Below, piece after piece: positions 12,084-23,105 of a stretch of DNA of 64,000 bases; within the stretch, counting starts at the first letter, position 1; each line of letters opens with the position of its first letter. The translations under genes were made by a program, and so were the position numbers. The DNA is taken from assembly GCA_037953745.1 (NCBI GenBank), contig JBAKBP010004328.1, positions 62,001 to 126,000 on the forward strand, in the 5' to 3' direction. A model generated the notes under the pieces. It saw nothing but the letters and a program-made list of their open reading frames with translations. It ran no database searches and was not told the DNA's origin. The stretch comes from Lithodes maja (lineage: Eukaryota > Arthropoda > Malacostraca > Decapoda > Lithodidae).

Positions 12084-14621
12084 CAGGAGCGCGTTCAGTC
12101 TACGCAAACGGGATAGCTCTACTGAACGTGATCGCCTCTGATTCGACGAATCACGTTTGTGATTGTTTGCAATCAGACGGCGATCACGCTAACACTCCCT
12201 GGAGGTGACTAGCGAAGCTATCATAACAGTAGGCCTAAATCTCACCTCTACATTATATCATCATAATTAAGCTTAATTAGCCTCCCTCCATGTTATTTAT
12301 GTGTCGCAATCTCAATTATAAGGTGGCACACCTATAAAAATCATAGTTATCGTGACCATTTTGCTATATATAACATAAAACAAGCAGCTTGGAGCGCAAG
12401 TCTCACAGCTACTTCGTCAGGGCTTCAGTGTGGTAAGCGGTAAGCGTAGCCTAGTTGGTAACGACTTCGCTTTTAAATCCGTAAGCCTACTCGCAAGGGT
12501 TCGAGGCTCGATGAGCTATTTTTTTTTTTTTTTTGCAGTTATTATTTAACCCTACCCTCCAACCCCGGCTATGTATTATATATATATTCCTCGAAACCCG
12601 GGTGTTTTGGCCGAAAAACGTCTAGGCTAGGCTACCGTATATTCGTTAATCAGACTGCTTCCCGCATTCCCACGCATCCCCAAGCGTAGCTGTGTTATTT
12701 ACCTGTAGAATGGCATTAAGTAGAGCTCTCTAAGTCAACTGGTTGAGCTGTGATGATGATTTCATTGGAGATAACTTTATGGCCAAAACAGCCACTTTAC
12801 ACCACTTTTCGATACTTAACAACAACATACAGGCACACACGAACAAGCGACGCTCTCCTTCTTGTGGCCGGAGATGCGGAGCGTCGGTCCAGCCGGCTGT
12901 TGTTTACATGCGTCGGACCGACGCCTCGCACACGAAGCTCACAGGCTTTCAACCACTGGGCGTTCAAGAGGCCATCCGGGTTGCGCGGGCCGAGGTTGTT
13001 ATGGGCGTTCAAGAGCCCATCCGTGGTGAGAGGGTTAATTAGCGGCGCGCAACATAAGTCGAGTTAAATAAAGCTGGACTATGTGGCGGCGCTCGACATA
13101 TATCGTGTGGCAATTTCAGCACGTAATGTGGCTGAGAGAGAGAGACAAGTGGTGGCAGGAGAGTAGCGAGCGTATGACTGCTCCAGACCACCGTGGCGAA
13201 CCTACTGACACGAATCCCACCTCCTCCCTCCCTCTCTCACTCGCTATATACGGAATTGTATGGGGAAAGTGCCTAATTACATGCTTTTTGCACTCGCGTT
13301 GCACGGTTATTGCAAGAAAACTAGCCATCATAAAAGGATCGTTATGGTGTCATTCGAAAGCTCTGTTTATGCCCTTTCAGGGATAGATACTTGTTTTACG
13401 TTCTGGGTCTTATTTAGGCATGAAAATGATCACGTAAACAGCCCTATTTTGGCTAAAAACACCCCGCTGGGCGGTACATATAAATAAACCGCATAGGCCG
13501 CTAGTAAGGTGTTAATTTGTATCTTATATATTGGTAATGTTACTATGCCAATGATGTATTGTACTGGGTTATAACTTGCTGTACAGGTTTTTGAGCGTTT
13601 GTCTATATTATTGATTGATTATTATGTTTTTTTATGCGGTTTGTATTTCATTGTTATAGTTATATATTGGTAATGTTACAGTTGTTACTGTGCCAATTGA
13701 ATGATAGCCTATATTTTAACGGGTTATAGCCTAGCTTGCTGTACAGGTTTTTCGGCGCTTGTCTATTATTGATCGATTACTCTATTTACATTTCTTAAAA
13801 ACAATTTCTGAGGCATAATTGCATCGAAGTATGATAGGTCAGTTAAGCTATGTTTAGTAAGGTAGCCTATCCACGCTATAGTTAAATTTTCAAAGGTAAT
13901 CTAATGGTTAAAAAATAATATTTATGAACCTTCCACAAATATAAGCTTGCAAATAGCCTATATACACATAGATCGTCAGGAAAAGAAAGTATGCCTATAC
14001 ATACATCGCCAGGAAGAGATAATATATATTGGCTAATTCAGCCTGGCTACATCGCCAGGGAAAGAACAATATATATAAACTATAGAATTTAGCATATTCA
14101 TAGTCCTACATCGCTAGGAAAAGAACATCTACGTTTTATTTCCCCAATAAACTAACGGAGAATTGTTTGAAAATTACACGGGGAATAAAGAGCTACCTTT
14201 TCTAGATAAGGACCGTAATAACTTTGTCAACATTTCCTAATAAGATTATAAGATATAATAGCCTGATGGTAGCCTAGCCTACCGTCTGTCTTGAGCTTGA
14301 ACAAGGCTGCCGACTGTAGCTGACAGTGTGACTACCTTAGCCAATAGTCTATATTGATGGATAATAATATCCAAAATTAAAATGTATTGATTTGACAAAA
14401 CCATTTGACTTTGATTGAAATTAATAGACGAAGAAGCACTGTAACAGGCCTAAAACCTTCGCAGACATCGCCAACAAGATTTGAATTTCGTGCTCATAGC
14501 CACTGACCAATCAGCGACGAGTATCAATGTTTGCCTATCAATGTCGTTCAGTCTGCGCGATCATAAACAGGATTGCTCAAACAGAAACAGGATTGTCTGA
14601 TAGGGTAGACTGAACGCGCTC
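12084..14621 (+). mobile_element. Non-autonomous TIR DNA transposon, unit 2 (interrupted)
   Basis: Second copy of the 10,544-12,082 element in the same orientation, starting CAGGAGCGCGTTCAGTCTAC and ending with the inverse of GAGCGCGTTCAGTCTACC. Its homologous parts are 12,084-12,549 and 13,512-14,621. Between them is a 962-bp TTAA-flanked insert absent from unit 1. It carries the same tRNA-like segment (about 12,438-12,534) and ATCGCCAGG minisatellite (about 13,970-14,130). Confidence 0.8.
12550..13511. mobile_element. piggyBac-like non-autonomous element in TIR unit 2, TTAA target
   Basis: Unit 1 reads TTATTTAATTTG where unit 2 has this 962-bp block bracketed by TTAA (12,546-12,549 and 13,512-13,515), so the insertion and its TTAA duplication are visible directly. 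Ends begin CCCTACCCTCC and, from the other side, CACCTTACTAGCGG. About 60 bp inside each end there is imperfect inverted similarity (GGGTGTTTT-GCC). TTAA duplication is the hallmark of piggyBac, and also of some Kolobok elements. Small ORFs inside show no known domain. An internal GAGAGGG-TTAA near 13,031 resembles the end of the element at 44,549-44,775 and may be a further nested end. Confidence 0.75.
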
Positions 14622-14631
14622 AGCTTAAGCT

Positions 14632-14790
14632 GGTGTTGCGTTATTTATGGAATTTAATATACAGACAATCAAGTTTCTATCCTTCGAACTTCCCATTCCC
14701 CCCTCCTCCCCTTCTCTCTGCTGCCTTCCCCTATCTCCCCCCTTCTCTCTTTTTTTCTCTCCCCCTTCTCTCTCCTAACCGAATATATAA
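14632..14790. repeat. Left arm (inner part) of the long inverted repeat
   Basis: Continues the arm interrupted by the two TIR units. The sequence around GTTATTTATGG-ATTTAATATA-AGACAATCAAGTTT, followed by a CT-rich stretch, is the inverse of about 19,625-19,770. The right arm reads across without the insertion and so shows the empty site. Confidence 0.7.
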
Positions 14791-15644
14791 TTTTCCTCAT
14801 CATCGTGTTCAAAGCTGTCCATAAAAATTACCTTGGTGTTTTAATAATTCTGTTCTTTTTACCTTTACTGATTTTCAATTTTTAACTCGTATTCAATGTT
14901 TTACCTTATACAATGTGTTATAGAAAATAAATAGATATGCTCCGTTGCAAAACGCTCAAAGTTGCCAACCTTGGCGTCCTGGTTAGTGTGAACAATCGTA
15001 TAAATATATAAGTAATTGAAACGGGATGTTACAATCCACGCTTCAAGACAAGTTGGATCACATAGTAATCTAGCTTGGACCAAATTATAACCAAATATAT
15101 ACAGTATATCATAAAGACAAGATAATATCGGCTCAGTTAGAGAAAACACTTTAGATGAACCGAAACGTGTTTCTTTGTTGACCAATTCATAATCTACCTT
15201 AACATGTAATATGACACGCTATGATTATTGCATTATACTATTCTCAGTGGATTCTTAATTACTAGCTTAATTACTGTGGCTTCCCATTATCAGTAAACAG
15301 TTCGGTGCTACCCATTGTAAAGATTTACTATAAAGTAAGTCATCGAATTGAACAATGAACAATAATCCAAGCAATCTGGTTATATTGTTTTAAAGTTGAT
15401 ATAAATTGTTTAGGATTTTATATTTTTACTTCGAATTGCTTAAATCATCATCATCATCATCATCTCCGACGCCGGTCAAATTGGATATTAGGTCACGTAT
15501 GTGTTTTTTGTATTATAATCCTTTTTCTCATCAGTTCCTTCATTGATTAGTGTGTTTTAAGGTGTTTTTCCTTCTGGAAATTCATATTTACCCATTATTT
15601 TGCAATATTATAACATGCCCCCTAAAACCATATTTTTGTCATTA
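14791..15644. other. AT-rich DNA; ATC repeat and inverted LINE-tail copy
   Basis: No gene recognised. At about 15,447-15,505 there is a short (ATC)n run followed by CTCCGACGCCGG and ATTAGGTCACGTATG. The latter matches, in opposite orientation, the LINE 3' end at about 16,212-16,255. Confidence 0.5.
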
Positions 15645-15689
15645 CCCTAACCTAACAACCTAACCTAACCTGGGGGCTGCCGCCCCCAG
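15645..15689. repeat. CCTAA (telomere-like) run and GC-rich hairpin
   Basis: CCTAACCTAACAACCTAACC and a further CCTAACC are copies of the complement of TTAGG, the common arthropod telomere repeat, with one interruption. They adjoin a perfect 8-bp GC-rich hairpin (CTGGGGGC/GCCCCCAG, 15,670-15,689). A similar degenerate run is at about 27,482-27,514. An interstitial telomere-like seed or part of a dispersed repeat are both possible. Confidence 0.5.
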
Positions 15690-15846
15690 ACCCGCAGGGT
15701 TAGTATTGATATAGAATATGACAAAATACTAAAACTACGTAAACAAAATGAAAAATATTAGTGCTCAGCTGATCCAAGATGGCCGCCATCACCCTTATTT
15801 AACCCACAAAGTCTAAAGAAAAATAATTTAATATGCAGCGGTAAAG

Positions 15847-16205
15847 ACATATATTGTGGTGACTAATACTCTATGACAAAGCTATAGTATACATATATTG
15901 TGGTGACTAATACTCTAATACAAAGCTATAGTATACATATATTGTGGTGACTAATACTCTAATACAAAGCTATAGTATACATTTATTGTGGTGACTAATA
16001 CTCTAATACAAAGCTATAGTATACATTTATTGTGGTGACTAATACTCTAATACAAAGCTATAGTATACATTTATTGTGGTGACTAATACTCTAATACAAA
16101 GCTATAGTATACATTTATTGTGGTGACTAATACTCTAATACAAAGCTATAGTATACATTTATTGTGGTGACTAATACTCTAATACAAAGCTATAGTATTC
16201 ATTTA
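15847..16205. repeat. Tandem array of a 44-bp unit, about 8 copies
   Basis: The unit around TATTGTGGTGACTAATACTC plus AATACAAAGCTATAGTATAC repeats every 44 bases. The first unit differs (CTATGACAAAG) and the later ones have ATTTATTG in place of ATATATTG, so the array was probably extended by recent duplication of the right-hand type. It sits between two inverted copies of a LINE 3' tail. Confidence 0.9.
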
Positions 16206-16210
16206 GAACA

Positions 16211-16543
16211 TTATATCCCATACGTGACCTAAAATCCAGTTTGTCCCCGACGCCTTGTTTCCCCCTGGGAAACCCCCACTAGAGGATGGCCATGACAGAA
16301 ACGTCTCCAAGCTACTTTGTCAAGACATGCCTCCCTTGCCCGTGCCACAATGCCCCTTCCACTACGTGGAAGTTTTTCTTCAATATATTTTTCCACTTTC
16401 TTTTCCCATACCATAGGTGGTCTTCCACTACTAGCGGTTCCACTCACCTGACTCCCATATATATTTCTTGGCATTCTGTCTTCATCCATTCTCTGAACAT
16501 GACCATACCACCTCAAAGTACTTATCTTTATCCACTCAACCAC
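16211..16543 (-). pseudogene. LINE 3' fragment (C-terminus of ORF2)
   Basis: On the minus strand the frame reads LRWYGHVQRMDEDRMPR, then GRPPMVWEKKVEKYIEE and ends a few dozen residues later. This is the conserved C-terminal tail of many RTE-like LINE ORF2 proteins (compare RWFGHMERMESERM in the copies at 36,911 and 49,271). Everything upstream of this tail is missing, so it is a 5'-truncated insertion. Its noncoding 3' end lies at the edge of the 44-bp tandem array. Confidence 0.75.
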
Positions 16544-17261
16544 ACGAATTGCTTAAATTATCCTCCAAACATAATTAAAAGTATACTATAGCTCTGTGTA
16601 TGTTACCTTGAATTTAATTTAATATGTATTATTTCACCATCATTATGTTACGGTGAACATTGGAAACACATACACATTATATAATATATATAAAGGGTTC
16701 TTAAATGTAAACATTTACAATTTATATTTATTCAATCAATATGATCTCCACCCACCAGCTGCATCAACTACCTCCTCTATTCTCGTTGGATCTGATTTAA
16801 ACATTTTCCAACTTATATTAGGGCGGCGACGGACCCCCCCCCCCCCCCCCCCCTCCTGGACCACCTGGACCACATTCCACTCCATGACATGATGGCCCAC
16901 AAATTTTCTATTGGGTTCATGTCACCCTTGTGGACCAGCTAAACCCCGGATGGGGTCAGGTCAGGTGAAGGTATTGAAGGATAAGCCTTTACAACGGCAC
17001 CTCGTATCTACTTTCTACTTTTCCTATTTTCTGAAGAGTGTAGAGAGGGGAGAAGGGGTGTTTGAGAGAGACGAAGTTGTTGTAGTGGCTTTGTTATGTG
17101 TGTTATTAGTCTGTATACGTCGTAAGGCTCAGGATGGCCATGGCACGCACTGAAGACAGCAGCATTTCCTCAATAATGATAATACCTGTTCTAGTTTGCC
17201 TGGACCAGTGTGTGTGTGTGTGTGTTTTATGTTATCATGTGTGAGTGATATGTGCCCATTA
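16544..17261. other. Unassigned DNA with poly(C) run
   Basis: No supported gene. A 20-base-scale poly(C) run is at about 16,834-16,853, and a TG microsatellite at about 17,209-17,225. The right edge contains the 3' tail of the CR1 LINE that follows. Confidence 0.4.
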
Positions 17262-19125
17262 CATAACAACATAAGAACATGGGAGTCTGCAAAAAGCCGA
17301 TCGGCCCATACAAGGCAGATCCCTGTCACACCCAACCCCAATTACAAGGCCCAATTATAGGCCCAACTCACTAATACCTTGAGTACTGCCCCCACCAAAA
17401 TGGTCAGGGATTAACACGAGATTACGGGGGTCTGCTGAGCGCCGATTGGCCCACACCTGGTAGATCCCCCTCACACCCAACCCATCTCGTCCATATGCCT
17501 ATCTAATTTTATCTTAAAGCTCCCTATCGTTCTTGATCCCACTATATCACTTGGTAGCCTATTCCACCCATCTACAACTCTGTTACCAAACCACTATTTG
17601 CCTATATCTTTTCTGAAACTGAATTTATCTAATTTGAAACCATTTGTACGAGTTCTTTCGCTATCACTGAGCTTTAGTACATTTTTCATGTCCCCTTTAT
17701 TAATCCCACTAACCCACTTGAATACCTCTATCATATCCCCTCTAACTCTGCGTCTCTCTAACGAATGTAAACCTAATTTCTTCAACCTTTCTTCATACGG
17801 AAAATTTATAATATTATGGATAATTTTTGTCATTCTACGTTGTACTCTCTCCAATGAATCTATGTTCATTCTGTAATAAGGACACCAAAATTGAACAGCA
17901 TAATCCATATGGGGTCTCACTAATGACAAGTAAAGTTTTAAGATAACATGAGCAGTTCTGTTACTCAACACTCATAGATATGAACCCGAGAATCCTGTTT
18001 GCTTCGTTACGAACGCTTAAACATTGTTTTCTAGGCTTCAAATCATTGCTAACAAACACACCTAGATCTTTCTCACAGTCTGAGTTTTCTAATTCCATAT
18101 TAGCTAGTTTATATTTAACATTTGTATGCATCTTCCCTATCTTTAATACCTTGCATTTGTCAATGTTAAACTTCATCTGCCAATTTACTGACCATTCGTG
18201 TAAGGTATCTAGATCCCTTTGCAGACACTCTATATCTCTATCTGAATCAATTTTTCTTCCCATTTTGGTATCGTCTGCAAATTTACTTATCCTACTAGTT
18301 ATACCATAATCAATGTCATTTATGTATATAATAAACAACAGAGGACCTAATACAGATCCCTGGGGGACACCACTTTTGACTGCTCCCCATTCTGACTTGG
18401 TACCATTTATGCTGACTCTCTCCTTCCTACCAATTAGCCATGACCTAATCCATCCTAACAACGCCCCACCTATTCCATGTGCCTCAACCTTTCTCATCAA
18501 TCTCTCATGAGGGACTCTGTCGAAAGCTTTACTGAAATCTAAAAATATAATATCATATGACTTGTCATTATCTACTGCTTCATTTACCTCTGAGAAAAAA
18601 CTAAATAAATTTGTAAGGCAAGACCGTCCCTGAGTGAATCCATGCTGAGAATAATTGATTAAGTTAAATGTTTCTAAGTGGTTTCTCATTTTCCTAGCAA
18701 TAATTGACTCTATAGTAGCTTTCCTATGATTGAAGTGAGACTAATGGGACGGTAATTGGATGCTATTGATTTATCACCTTTTTTGAAGATCGGAACTACA
18801 TTTGCAAGCTTCCAAGCTTCTGGAACTATTGCAAGCTTCCAAGCTTCTGGACCTATACCTGTTTCTAATGACTTGTTAAATAGAAATTTTAATGGGTAAC
18901 TTAACTCATCTCTGCATTTTTTTAATACTCTAGCATATACCTCATCAGGACCAGGCGATTTATGAGGTTTCAGTCTGTCAATTTCCTTAAGCACATCATT
19001 TCTACTTATAGTAACCGTACTTAACCTATTTTCTATACTATCGCTATATACCTTACGGACTTCTGGAAACTGTGCCAAATTTTCATTTGTGAAAACGGAA
19101 AGAAATTGACTATTTAATGTACTAC
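17262..19125 (-). mobile_element. 5'-truncated CR1-type LINE
   Basis: The minus strand carries the RT and C-terminal part of a CR1-type ORF2, a 3' untranslated region and a tail of TTCTTATG-like octamers (17,262-17,290), the classical CR1 ending. RT blocks are GPDEVYARVLKKC, FKKGDKSIASNYRPISLT (18,710-19,078), HGFTQGRSCL, FLDFSKAFDRVPHERL, SGVPQGSVLGPLLF and the catalytic KFADDTKM (17,961-18,689), then RPHMDYAVQFWCPYYR and LHSLERRRVRGD (17,594-17,971). There are frameshifts between these three segments and a stop within the tail. The endonuclease is absent. A direct 27-bp duplication near 18,800-18,860 repeats the peptide PEAWKLA. Dead copy. Confidence 0.85.
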
Positions 19126-19436
19126 TACGTTGTATGTGATCATGTGTGTGATGTGCGTTTTATGTTATCGGGTGTGTGTGTGTGTGTGTGTGTGTATATG
19201 TTTTGTATCCTGTGTTAGTGTTGGTGTGGGTGGGTTGGTGTTTGCATGTGATGGACAGAGGAGAGAGGTTGAAGCGCCGTCTCCCCAAACATTACAAATT
19301 GTGGAGGTCATAAGTATATGTATTATTCAACTTATTCCTTAAGCCAACACAAATAACTTGAATCCTAAGTGTTATTGTTACACTTAATATATATACAAAC
19401 AAATATAGACGTGTTCTTCGGGAATCGTAGCTTAAG

Positions 19437-19508
19437 TAGGAATAGGATAACTAGCGAGGCAGCGAGCAATAGGTGTTGTTCGCTGCCTCGCTAGTTATCC
19501 TATTCCTA
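19437..19508. repeat. Near-perfect 33-bp stem hairpin
   Basis: Arms 19,437-19,469 and 19,476-19,508 are reverse complements with a single G-T pair and a 6-base loop. The arms begin TAGGAATAGGATAACTAG and contain GCGAGGCAGCGAG. There are no bulges, which is unlike most animal pre-miRNAs and more like a foldback or miniature element. An RNA role is possible but unsupported. Confidence 0.85.
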
Positions 19509-19624
19509 ATCAATATCCAGTATGTTTGTTATTTTAGTTATCCCTAACAGTTATTATGTATATGTAAATGCAAAACAATCGCATAGTATTAATCTGCGTA
19601 TTTTAGAGGGTATCATTTACGTCC

Positions 19625-20040
19625 GAGAGAGAGAGAGAGAGACAGAGAGGTGGAAGGGAGGGGAGAGAAAGCGGGTGAAGAAGGAGAGTTGGGGTGAAAG
19701 GGAGAGGGGGAGGAGGGGGAATGGGGGTGCGAAGGATATAAACTTGATTGTCTATATATTAAATGCCATAAATAACCAACACCTGATGTGTGTTACTTAT
19801 TTGTGATGCAGCATGAGGTAATCTAATAATATAACCTGTGTGTTATGTTAAAATAAACTTATTCTGCGTGCTGTTCTAGAACACACACACACACACACGT
19901 TTTGCTCCTCCTCCTTACAACCTCTATATTAACCCCGCCCCCTTTTATTAGGAGCGATTAGAGGGCCATCTATTAAAAGATAAGTGAACTAACACATTGC
20001 CTCAGGCCATGACAACAGTTCTGTCGTAGACTGTACATTC
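19625..20040. repeat. Right arm of the long inverted repeat (uninterrupted)
   Basis: Inverse of 10,270-10,543 joined to 14,632-14,790, without the 4.1-kb insertion of the two TIR units. It starts in a GA-rich tract and contains the (AC)n tract and CCCCGCCCCC segment that mirror the left arm. It shows the pre-insertion sequence of the left arm. Confidence 0.75.
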
Positions 20041-20392
20041 CACCGCTCAACACGGTGAAGCCCGTGAGGTCTCGTTCCAGTCTGGGGAGTGAGACATGTG
20101 AAGCATTCATTCATGGCTCGAAGCAGCTCCATCTCTGAAGCGGCTGGTTGCTTCGTTCAAGTGCTTTACTGTCTCACCCTCCAGACTCAGACCCTCTGTC
20201 TCAGAATGCCACCTATTGAGTAGTGAACTCACTAGGCATTGTCCCCTTGAAGCATATTTTGAATATGGGAATATTCATACAGTGCTATTTAATCAGGGAA
20301 CAATGAGGGTATTGTTTTGGCATATCGGTGGGCTTTGTGGTAATGCACTGATACTAGGTACAGCACAAATTCAATCCCAATAATATCTTCCC
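20041..20392. other. Unassigned DNA between inverted-repeat arm and tRNA-like repeat
   Basis: No ORF of note. It may be the body of the minus-strand SINE whose tRNA-like head is at 20,393-20,467, since it lies immediately 3' of that head on the minus strand. Confidence 0.3.
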
Positions 20393-20467
20393 ATTGACAT
20401 ATCGGGATTTGAACCCGGGTCCATTGGATTACCAATCCAGTGGCAAGACCACTCCACCACACCTCCC
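20393..20467 (-). repeat. tRNA-derived SINE head (tRNA-Thr-like)
   Basis: On the minus strand GGTGTGGTGGAGTGGTC (A box), a perfect 5-bp anticodon stem around loop TTGGTAA (anticodon GGT) and GGGTTCAAATCCCG (B box and T arm) are spaced as in a tRNA. The acceptor stem does not pair, and GGT is not a usual eukaryotic Thr anticodon, so I call a tRNA-derived SINE head, not a tRNA gene. Confidence 0.7.
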
Positions 20468-20695
<228 letters not shown>

Positions 20696-22620
20696 ATATT
20701 CTTCCCACGTTTCTGTCCGTAATCAAGCCAAATATGTTCTTCTACTTGCCAAACACTCAATAATAAATGCACTGAACTATCCAACTCTATCTCTATCCAA
20801 ACTTTCTGGCGTCTAGCCAAAAACCTCTCCAACAATTTTTTCTTCCTCGTCTATCCATCCCCTTTTCCATTCTGTTGGCACAAAATCATCACTTCTTCCT
20901 CTGACAAAACTGAACTCTTCGCTCAGACTTCCGCTAGAAACTCCATCTTTGATAATTCCGGTGCTTTTCCTCGCTATCAACCCCCCTCTCACCTACTTAT
21001 GCCTAATATCCTAATCTCTTCTAAAGATGTACTTTCTACCCTCTCTGGGCTTCATACTAAAAAGGCGTACAGTCTGGTTGGTGTTCCTCCTGTTGTACTA
21101 AAAACTGTTCTTCCGTGCCGACTCCCTGGCTAGGCAAACTCTTTTGTCTATGTCTCTCCTTTTAACGTCTACTCTTGTTACCGGAAGTTTGCTCTCATTC
21201 AACCTGTCCCAAAGATGGGTGACCACTCTCAACCCTCCAACTATTGTCCAATTGCTCTCATCTCTTGTATTTCTAAAGTTTTTGAAACTATTCTTACTTC
21301 CAAGCTTCTTAAGCATTACTCTTCTCATAATCTACTCTCAGGTCGCCAGTATGGCTTCCTTATGGGTCGCTCTACTGGAGATCTTCTTTCATATCTTACT
21401 AACTCATGATCATCCTCCTTCCCGGACTGTGGTGAGACCTTTTCTATTGCCCTAGACATATCGAAGGCCTTCGATAGAGTCTGACACAAATCCTTTGTTT
21501 TCCTATCCCTCTATCTGTGAATTTGTCTCTAATTTCGTTTCCGGCCATTCCATTGATACGGTTGTGGATAGCCTTCGTTCACTTCCTCATCCTATCAATT
21601 CCGGTGTTCCTCAGGGTTCAGTCCTATCTCCAATTATCTTTCTAATTTTCATATATTATCTTTTCATCTGTAGATCCAGTCCTATCCATCCATATGTAGA
21701 CAACTCTACCTTACATCATTCAATTAGTTTTCCAGAACGCCCCAGCCAGCAGTCCCTCAAAAACAAACGTAATGAAGCCATACAACACTTATCTTCCAAT
21801 CTAACTAATATTTCCAATTGGGGCAGAGAAAACCTTGTTGCTTTTAATGCTTCCAAAACCAAATTTCTCCATCTATCTACCCGTCGTGAAGTCCCAGAGG
21901 ATTATCCCTTACACTTCAACAATACAAAAATCAACCCTTCATCTTCTCTCAGTATTCCCGGTGTCTCCTTTTCTTCTGCTCTCTCTTGGAAGGACCATAT
22001 TACCACTCTTGCTAAGGCGGCCTCCCAGAAGCTGGGTGTGCTCAACCACCTCAAGGGGTTCTTTACCCCTGCACAGTTTCTTGCTTTGTATAGGGGCACA
22101 ATGCGTCTCTGTATTGAGTATTGCTCACATGTGTTGGGAGGATCCTCTCACACAGCATTTCTAGACAAAGTAGGGAAAGCCTTTTGTATCATTAACTCCC
22201 ATCCACTCACCGACGCTCTGCAATCTTTCTCTCTTCGCCGCAATGTCTCATATCTCTCGCTATTCTATCACTACTACAAAAATAAATGTTCCTCAGAGCT
22301 CTCTCAGTGTATATCACCTTCTCTTCTCTATGTTGGGTACGTAACACCCGTCTTGCAACACACTGTGCAAGACTACTCTGTGCAACTCTCCAACTCAAGA
22401 GTAAAACGATACTGCCAATCTTTCTTCTATTCAACAACTGAGCTCTGGAACTCTCTCCCAGAATCAGTCTTTCCCTCTTCCTATTACTTAAATTGCTTCA
22501 AATTCCGTGTGTCCAAAACATTTTAGCTCGAACATCCCTTGATTTTGGCCCTGTCATTCTTTCAACTCTGTCGGAGGCACTTGTCACAGTCAGTTTTGCT
22601 TTTTGTCTCCCTTATCCAAA
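20696..22620 (+). mobile_element. 5'-truncated jockey-type LINE, copy 1
   Basis: This is the RT part of ORF2 of a jockey-type LINE family with at least five copies in the window. The front (20,696-21,490) is frameshifted but recognisable (RQYGF, SIALDISKAFDRV-like). An open frame at 21,495-22,526 holds FVSNFVSGHSIDTVVD, NSGVPQGSVLSPIIF, a damaged catalytic block (PYVDNST in place of the expected Y-A-D-D), WGRENLVAFNASKTKFL and LGVLNHLKGFFTPAQ. The 3' noncoding end follows at 22,527-22,620. Loss of the second catalytic Asp makes it inactive. The jockey label is by resemblance. Confidence 0.8.
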
Positions 22621-22654
22621 TAGACAAAAATATATAAACAAAATACAATAATTT

Positions 22655-22690
22655 TTTTTTATATATATATATATATACAGTATATATATA

Positions 22691-22753
<63 letters not shown>

Positions 22754-22762
22754 GTATGTACA

Positions 22763-22831
<69 letters not shown>

Positions 22832-22835
22832 AGTA
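22655..22835. repeat. (TA)n microsatellite
   Basis: TA array with CAG/CTG/GTAC interruptions, ending about 75 bases before a candidate splice acceptor. Confidence 0.95.
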
Positions 22836-22911
22836 TAATTATACCAGTACATGTATAATTTATGCAGAAAGTTTCTAGTACCTTACCTCTCTTAATATTT
22901 TGTCTGTTAAG

Positions 22912-23105
22912 GTACCAGAAGTGAGTGACACCCCCTGTCTTCGTCGGTTTTTGTGTGAGCTGGAGTCAATGACCAGGACCAGCGACAACTATCTGCCCCG
23001 TGGACCTCAGGTGCTCAATGACCGAATTCTGGAAGAGGAAGTAGCGCCTCAAGAAGTGGATCCCATACAGGAGATGTCGATTGAGGCGATTAGGGCACTA
23101 TATAG
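22912..23105 (+). CDS. Candidate host-gene exon A (cysteine-containing secreted-type protein)
   Basis: The open segment is preceded by a pyrimidine-rich tract ending TTTTGTCTGTTAAG (acceptor; a second AG at 22,917-22,918 is an alternative) and ends exactly before GTGAGT, a consensus donor. It encodes about 64 residues: PCLRRFLCELE with a C-x5-C motif, then an acidic stretch (ILEEEVAPQEVDPIQ) and IEAIRALY. It leaves two bases (AG) of a split codon. It shows no resemblance to the surrounding transposons and has balanced, GC-richer codon use than the AT-rich flanks. CL-R-LCE is a motif of several small arthropod secreted protein families, but I cannot name the gene. Exon B at 47,907-48,017 fits in phase. 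Upstream exons were not found. Confidence 0.6.

Noticed and set aside
12743..13067. Overlapping about 100-codon frames inside the TTAA insert as a small gene
   Set aside because: Two frames are open over the same bases with no domain. They lie in a non-autonomous element without coding constraint.
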